DNA of 64,000 nt, from assembly GCF_000876015.1 (NCBI RefSeq), contig NZ_BBQM01000025.1:186001-250000 (forward strand), given 5' to 3'. The translations under genes were made by a program, and so were the position numbers. The DNA comes from Cupriavidus basilensis (GTDB lineage Bacteria; Pseudomonadota; Gammaproteobacteria; Burkholderiales; Burkholderiaceae). The notes beneath the pieces are model-generated. The model had not been told where the DNA came from and did not search any database. It worked only from the letters and a program-made list of their open reading frames with translations. Within the stretch, counting starts at the first letter, position 1; each line of letters opens with the position of its first letter. Below, in pieces: positions 61,284 through 64,000 of the stretch.

Positions 61284-61412
61284 TGGCATCAAGTGGCATC
61301 GCACGGCGTTTCCCCGGTCCTCGTCGCTGCCACTTAGTGGCAGTTACTGGCACCAAGTTCGCGATGGTGCTCCTTTGTCTGCGATGCGCGGTGCATCTGG
61401 CACTTACTGGCA
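61284..61412 (+). repeat. TGGCA iteron-like repeats
   Basis: TGGCA-N5-TGGCA occurs three times: 61284-61298 (TGGCATCAAGTGGCA), 61338-61352 (TGGCAGTTACTGGCA) and 61398-61412 (TGGCACTTACTGGCA). The middle one is overlapped by the palindrome TGCCACTTAGTGGCA (61328-61342). The half-sites repeat at 10 bp, one helical turn. Placed just before the helicase start, this may be an operator or a replication-type iteron array. Confidence 0.55.
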
Positions 61413-61421
61413 CGCCGGGAC

Positions 61422-63179
61422 GTGCCCAAGAATCCAAACGAGACCCTATACATGGCGCTTGATGATGTGTTGGCGGGCCTCAATCCCGCCCAGCGCGAAG
61501 TCGTGGAGCTTCGTCGGCACTGCGTCGCGGTAGCCGTGCCTGGGGCTGGGAAGACAGCGACCATAGCAGCCAAGGCCGCAACACTTCTCGCCGACCCAGA
61601 GGTAACAGTGGGTGCCGTGACTTTCAGTCGGGATGCGGCCATTGAACTGCGCGACCGGATCCTGGCCCTTGCCGTGCCCTCGGCAAAAAAGCGCCTACTC
61701 GCGGGCACCTTCCACTCGCTTGCCTACAAGCAGTTGCATCGTGCATCGGCAAGCCGAATTGAGATAGCAAGCAGTGGCCACCGCCTCGCGATCCTGACCC
61801 AGGTACTTCAGGACACGGGCATCGGCTGGAAGGTGGAGGATGCCCTTGCCGCGATCGAGCGGCTAAAGACGGTGCTCACTGCCCCCGATCCAGGAACGGT
61901 CGACTCGCAGTTGTACTTGGCCTACCAAGAAGCGTTGGAGCGGAATGGAAAGATCGACTTCCAGGACATGCTTCGCCTCTCGGTCGACGGCATGCGCCGG
62001 AAAGCACTGAATCCGTACGCTGTTACCCACCTTCTTGTAGATGAGTATCAGGACTGCGATGACCTCCAGGCGCAATGGACCGCCGCCCATGCCGATGCCG
62101 GCTCGACCGTGACCGTGGTCGGCGACGACGACCAATCCATCTACGGGTTCAGGTCGGCGCTCGGCTTTCGCGGTATGGAGCAGTTCATCAATCAGTTCGA
62201 CGCCAAGACTGTCGTGCTGGGCAAGAACTACCGCTCTCGCGCGGAAATCCTGGCAGCCGCCGATCTGGTCATTCGGAACAACAAGGATCGGATCCAGAAA
62301 GACCTGGTCGCGGACCGCGGGCCCGGAGGAACGGTGCACTTCGAGCGATGTGATAACGAGTACAACGAGGCAGTGGCCGCAGTCGAGGCTCTCACGCCGT
62401 GGCTCCGAAACGGCGCAACCGCCGCCGTGCTCGCGCGCACCAACCGCATTCTGGATCCGGTTGAGGCCGTCTGCCGCTCCCATGGCATCAAGTATTTCAG
62501 GGCGGCGGGAAAGTCGATCCTTGATCGGCCAGAGGCAGCCTTGTTTGGCACGCTGCTCAATCTCATCCAAAGGGCGTCAGACTCCGGCGTCGATTCACTA
62601 CTGAGCCACGCCGGGATCGGAAGTCACGAGCTGATGCTGCTGCACAAGAAGCTGGGATCGGCTTGGAATGGCGCGTCTGCGAAGAAGAAGGACCTTCTGG
62701 ACATGGGCCTGTCCGAGGAGTCGACGAAGAAGTACCGGGACTTCGTGAAACGGATGGCAGACTGGAGATCGCTTTGTGACCGGGAATTCCACTCTCTCGT
62801 GCTCGATGGAGTGCGAGAGTGGATGCTGCAATGGGCCGTTTCCGACCAGGCCAAGCGGGCAATCAACACGACCTATGACGTCCTGTCGAACCTCAATGGC
62901 CCGTTTTCAGATCGACTCGAATATCTGCGGCGGAAGAACAACGAACCAGCGCCAGACGCATTGGTCCTCACGACAATGCACGCCTCGAAAGGACGCGAGT
63001 GGGCGCACGTGGCGCTGATACGGGTCGAGGAGACAGTGATCCCTGACGACGGAAGCACGGAATCGGAAGAGCGTCGCCTTTGCTATGTCGGGATGACACG
63101 CGCGCGGGACTCGCTGAGGATCAGCACTGCTAAGAAGAACCCTACTTCCCGATTCGTAGTTGAGGCGGGACTAGTATAG
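61422..63179 (+). CDS. UvrD/Rep-type DNA helicase
   Basis: 585 residues from GTG 61422 (an ATG at 61452, MALDDVLAGLNPAQREVVE, is an alternative). SF1A motifs in order: Walker A AVPGAGKTATIAAK, GTFHSLAYKQL, Walker B LLVDEYQDCDDLQ, VVGDDDQSIYGFRSA, YRSRAEIL, TTMHASKGREWAHVAL, and LCYVGMTRARDSL. It might unwind DNA in transfer or replication, or be a stand-alone defence helicase. Its upstream repeats suggest separate control. Confidence 0.85.
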   Translation: MPKNPNETLYMALDDVLAGLNPAQREVVELRRHCVAVAVPGAGKTATIAAKAATLLADPEVTVGAVTFSRDAAIELRDRILALAVPSAKKRLLAGTFHSLAYKQLHRASASRIEIASSGHRLAILTQVLQDTGIGWKVEDALAAIERLKTVLTAPDPGTVDSQLYLAYQEALERNGKIDFQDMLRLSVDGMRRKALNPYAVTHLLVDEYQDCDDLQAQWTAAHADAGSTVTVVGDDDQSIYGFRSALGFRGMEQFINQFDAKTVVLGKNYRSRAEILAAADLVIRNNKDRIQKDLVADRGPGGTVHFERCDNEYNEAVAAVEALTPWLRNGATAAVLARTNRILDPVEAVCRSHGIKYFRAAGKSILDRPEAALFGTLLNLIQRASDSGVDSLLSHAGIGSHELMLLHKKLGSAWNGASAKKKDLLDMGLSEESTKKYRDFVKRMADWRSLCDREFHSLVLDGVREWMLQWAVSDQAKRAINTTYDVLSNLNGPFSDRLEYLRRKNNEPAPDALVLTTMHASKGREWAHVALIRVEETVIPDDGSTESEERRLCYVGMTRARDSLRISTAKKNPTSRFVVEAGLV

Positions 63180-63239
63180 CGAGCCTGTGGAATATTCCAC
63201 CGATCGACCGCTCGGCGGGCGCCATCGTTCACCTGCCGG

Positions 63240-63590
63240 CGGAGGCCACGTGCCGTGGCATGTGGTGGCGCAAAGACGTCTCCGAACAACAAGAAATGGT
63301 GCCGGACGGCTATGTGCCATCAGACATCGTCGCGTGAAGCGCGCCTGCACTGGATGCGATCGCATCGTGCAATCTCCCGCACTTGGCCATTCCTTCGACC
63401 TCGGCATCTCCGGCCGGGGCTTGCGCGCCAACATCCTCGTCTCAAGATGTCCGCCGGAATCGAGACACCAGAGCCTCCCTGGGTCGCTTCGATCGCGGGA
63501 AACGGTACTTGCCGGACAATTGCCCTAAGGTCGGCACTGGCATGAGCGCGTCGGATCTGGCGCCCTCAGCACAGTTGCGCTAGGTTGAAC
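63240..63590 (+). pseudogene. IS66-family transposase fragment, frameshifted
   Basis: One frame gives HRRVKRACTGCDRIVQSPA followed by GLRANILVSR, like the zinc-finger and VSKY region of IS66 TnpC. A second frame continues with RFDRGKRYLPDN, like the RSTLADW region. The pieces are in different frames and no start or full ORF exists. The remaining DNA to 63725 has nothing recognisable. Confidence 0.45.
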
Positions 63591-63725
63591 TCGCGTTTAT
63601 TCGTCTGTTGCGCCACGGACCGGCCATAACACGCCACCCCTCCTTCAGCGCGGGCACGGACTGGGCTGGCCAGGGTCTGCGGCGCCACGCACAGAGGTCT
63701 CAGTGAGCGTAGCGGTTCACGGACT

Positions 63726-64000
63726 CTAGACGTTCCCACCAAGGATGAATGCGAGGATATCGTCCGCTGAGGGCTCGCCCCACGTCTGATCCGCAAGCCA
63801 GCGGAAGAAACTGGACTGTGCAAGTTTGCTGGGCTTCTTGGACGCTGGCAGGCGCAGATCTGCAGCTGCACACTGTTCGTTGTACTGGCCTATGAGAGCG
63901 CTCTGCTCATCGGGCGAGAGTTCCATAAAGTACGCCTGAGCATCTGGAAGGCGTGCGGCGATGTATTGATCTTTCGCTTCGGCAGGCGTTCTTGCGCCTA
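63726..64000 (-). CDS. C-terminus of an unidentified protein running off the window
   Basis: On the minus strand the frame is open from the edge (ARTPAEAKDQYIAARLPDAQ, then AYFMELSPDEQSALIGQYNE) to a stop at 63726. An internal ATG at 63926 is probably not the start, since coding continues upstream without a break. The end reads FFRWLADQTWGEPSADDILA. Such a tail occurs in some plasmid replication initiators, but I cannot confirm the family. The gene is cut by the window edge. Confidence 0.6.
   Translation of the reverse strand, partial: GARTPAEAKDQYIAARLPDAQAYFMELSPDEQSALIGQYNEQCAAADLRLPASKKPSKLAQSSFFRWLADQTWGEPSADDILAFILGGNV

Noticed and set aside
60184..61437. 417-aa minus-strand frame opposite the DUF1845 gene
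   Set aside because: Antisense shadow; the plus strand gene has a ribosome-binding site and coherent protein features.

Overview
This window looks like accessory DNA, most likely a plasmid or an integrated conjugative element, from a high-GC betaproteobacterium of the Cupriavidus/Ralstonia group. The main reasons are a czc-type metal efflux operon (czcN-I-C-B-A) closely resembling the C. metallidurans system, a conjugation apparatus that combines a VirB/Trb-like type IV secretion system with a thin type IVb (R64-like PilL-V) pilus, and many mobile-element scars. The host assignment is inference from protein resemblance; no database search was run.

Layout. 1-5909 (minus): czcA (cut by the left edge), czcB, czcC, czcI. 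6012-8062: a decaying fringe with an unlisted 59-residue membrane protein, a frameshifted czcN, a frameshifted mgtC and a small exported protein. 8381-9068: a RelE-type toxin-antitoxin pair whose toxin is split by a C-run frameshift. 9484-13543: an AraC regulator, then a Kef-type K+/H+ antiporter and a gene behind a near-perfect LexA box. These last two lie between two inverted scars of IS200/IS605 right ends.

13904-27957 is a defence island. Its modules are DprA-like + phosphoribosyltransferase, a permuted NlpC/P60 cysteine hydrolase, an FRG-domain protein, a Gabija-like GajA/GajB pair with small genes including a DUF1444 protein, and an AbiEi/AbiEii-type pair with a 40-bp dyad operator. Four copies of a diverged GC-rich repeat family (about 15.6, 17.8, 19.7 and 25.3 kb) lie in the gaps between modules, so the island looks like an array of cassettes separated by a shared repeat.

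28283-63179 holds an orphan gene, an IS scar, a lipoprotein and then two divergent conjugation operons. The leftward one runs virB8-virB9-virB10-transglycosylase-VirB9-like-transglycosylase-TcpQ-pilN-pilO-pilP-pilQ-pilR-pilS-pilV. The rightward one runs virB11-B2-B3-B4-B5-B6-TraI_2-like-coupling protein, then ICE-type accessory genes and a UvrD-like helicase preceded by TGGCA repeats. Matching 20-bp inverted sites sit at each end of the shared promoter region.

The most striking feature is a pair of 1708-bp IscB (RNA-guided endonuclease) elements in the leftward operon. Each sits between the ribosome-binding site and the ATGAA start of an operon gene (pilP and virB8). The start codon seems to be part of the target-adjacent motif; it also supplies the iscB stop codon (ATGA overlap), so iscB would be translationally coupled to the gene it interrupts. 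The predicted omega-RNA guides are the displaced ribosome-binding-site regions. The right end carries an IS66-type transposase scar and the tail of a gene that continues outside the window.
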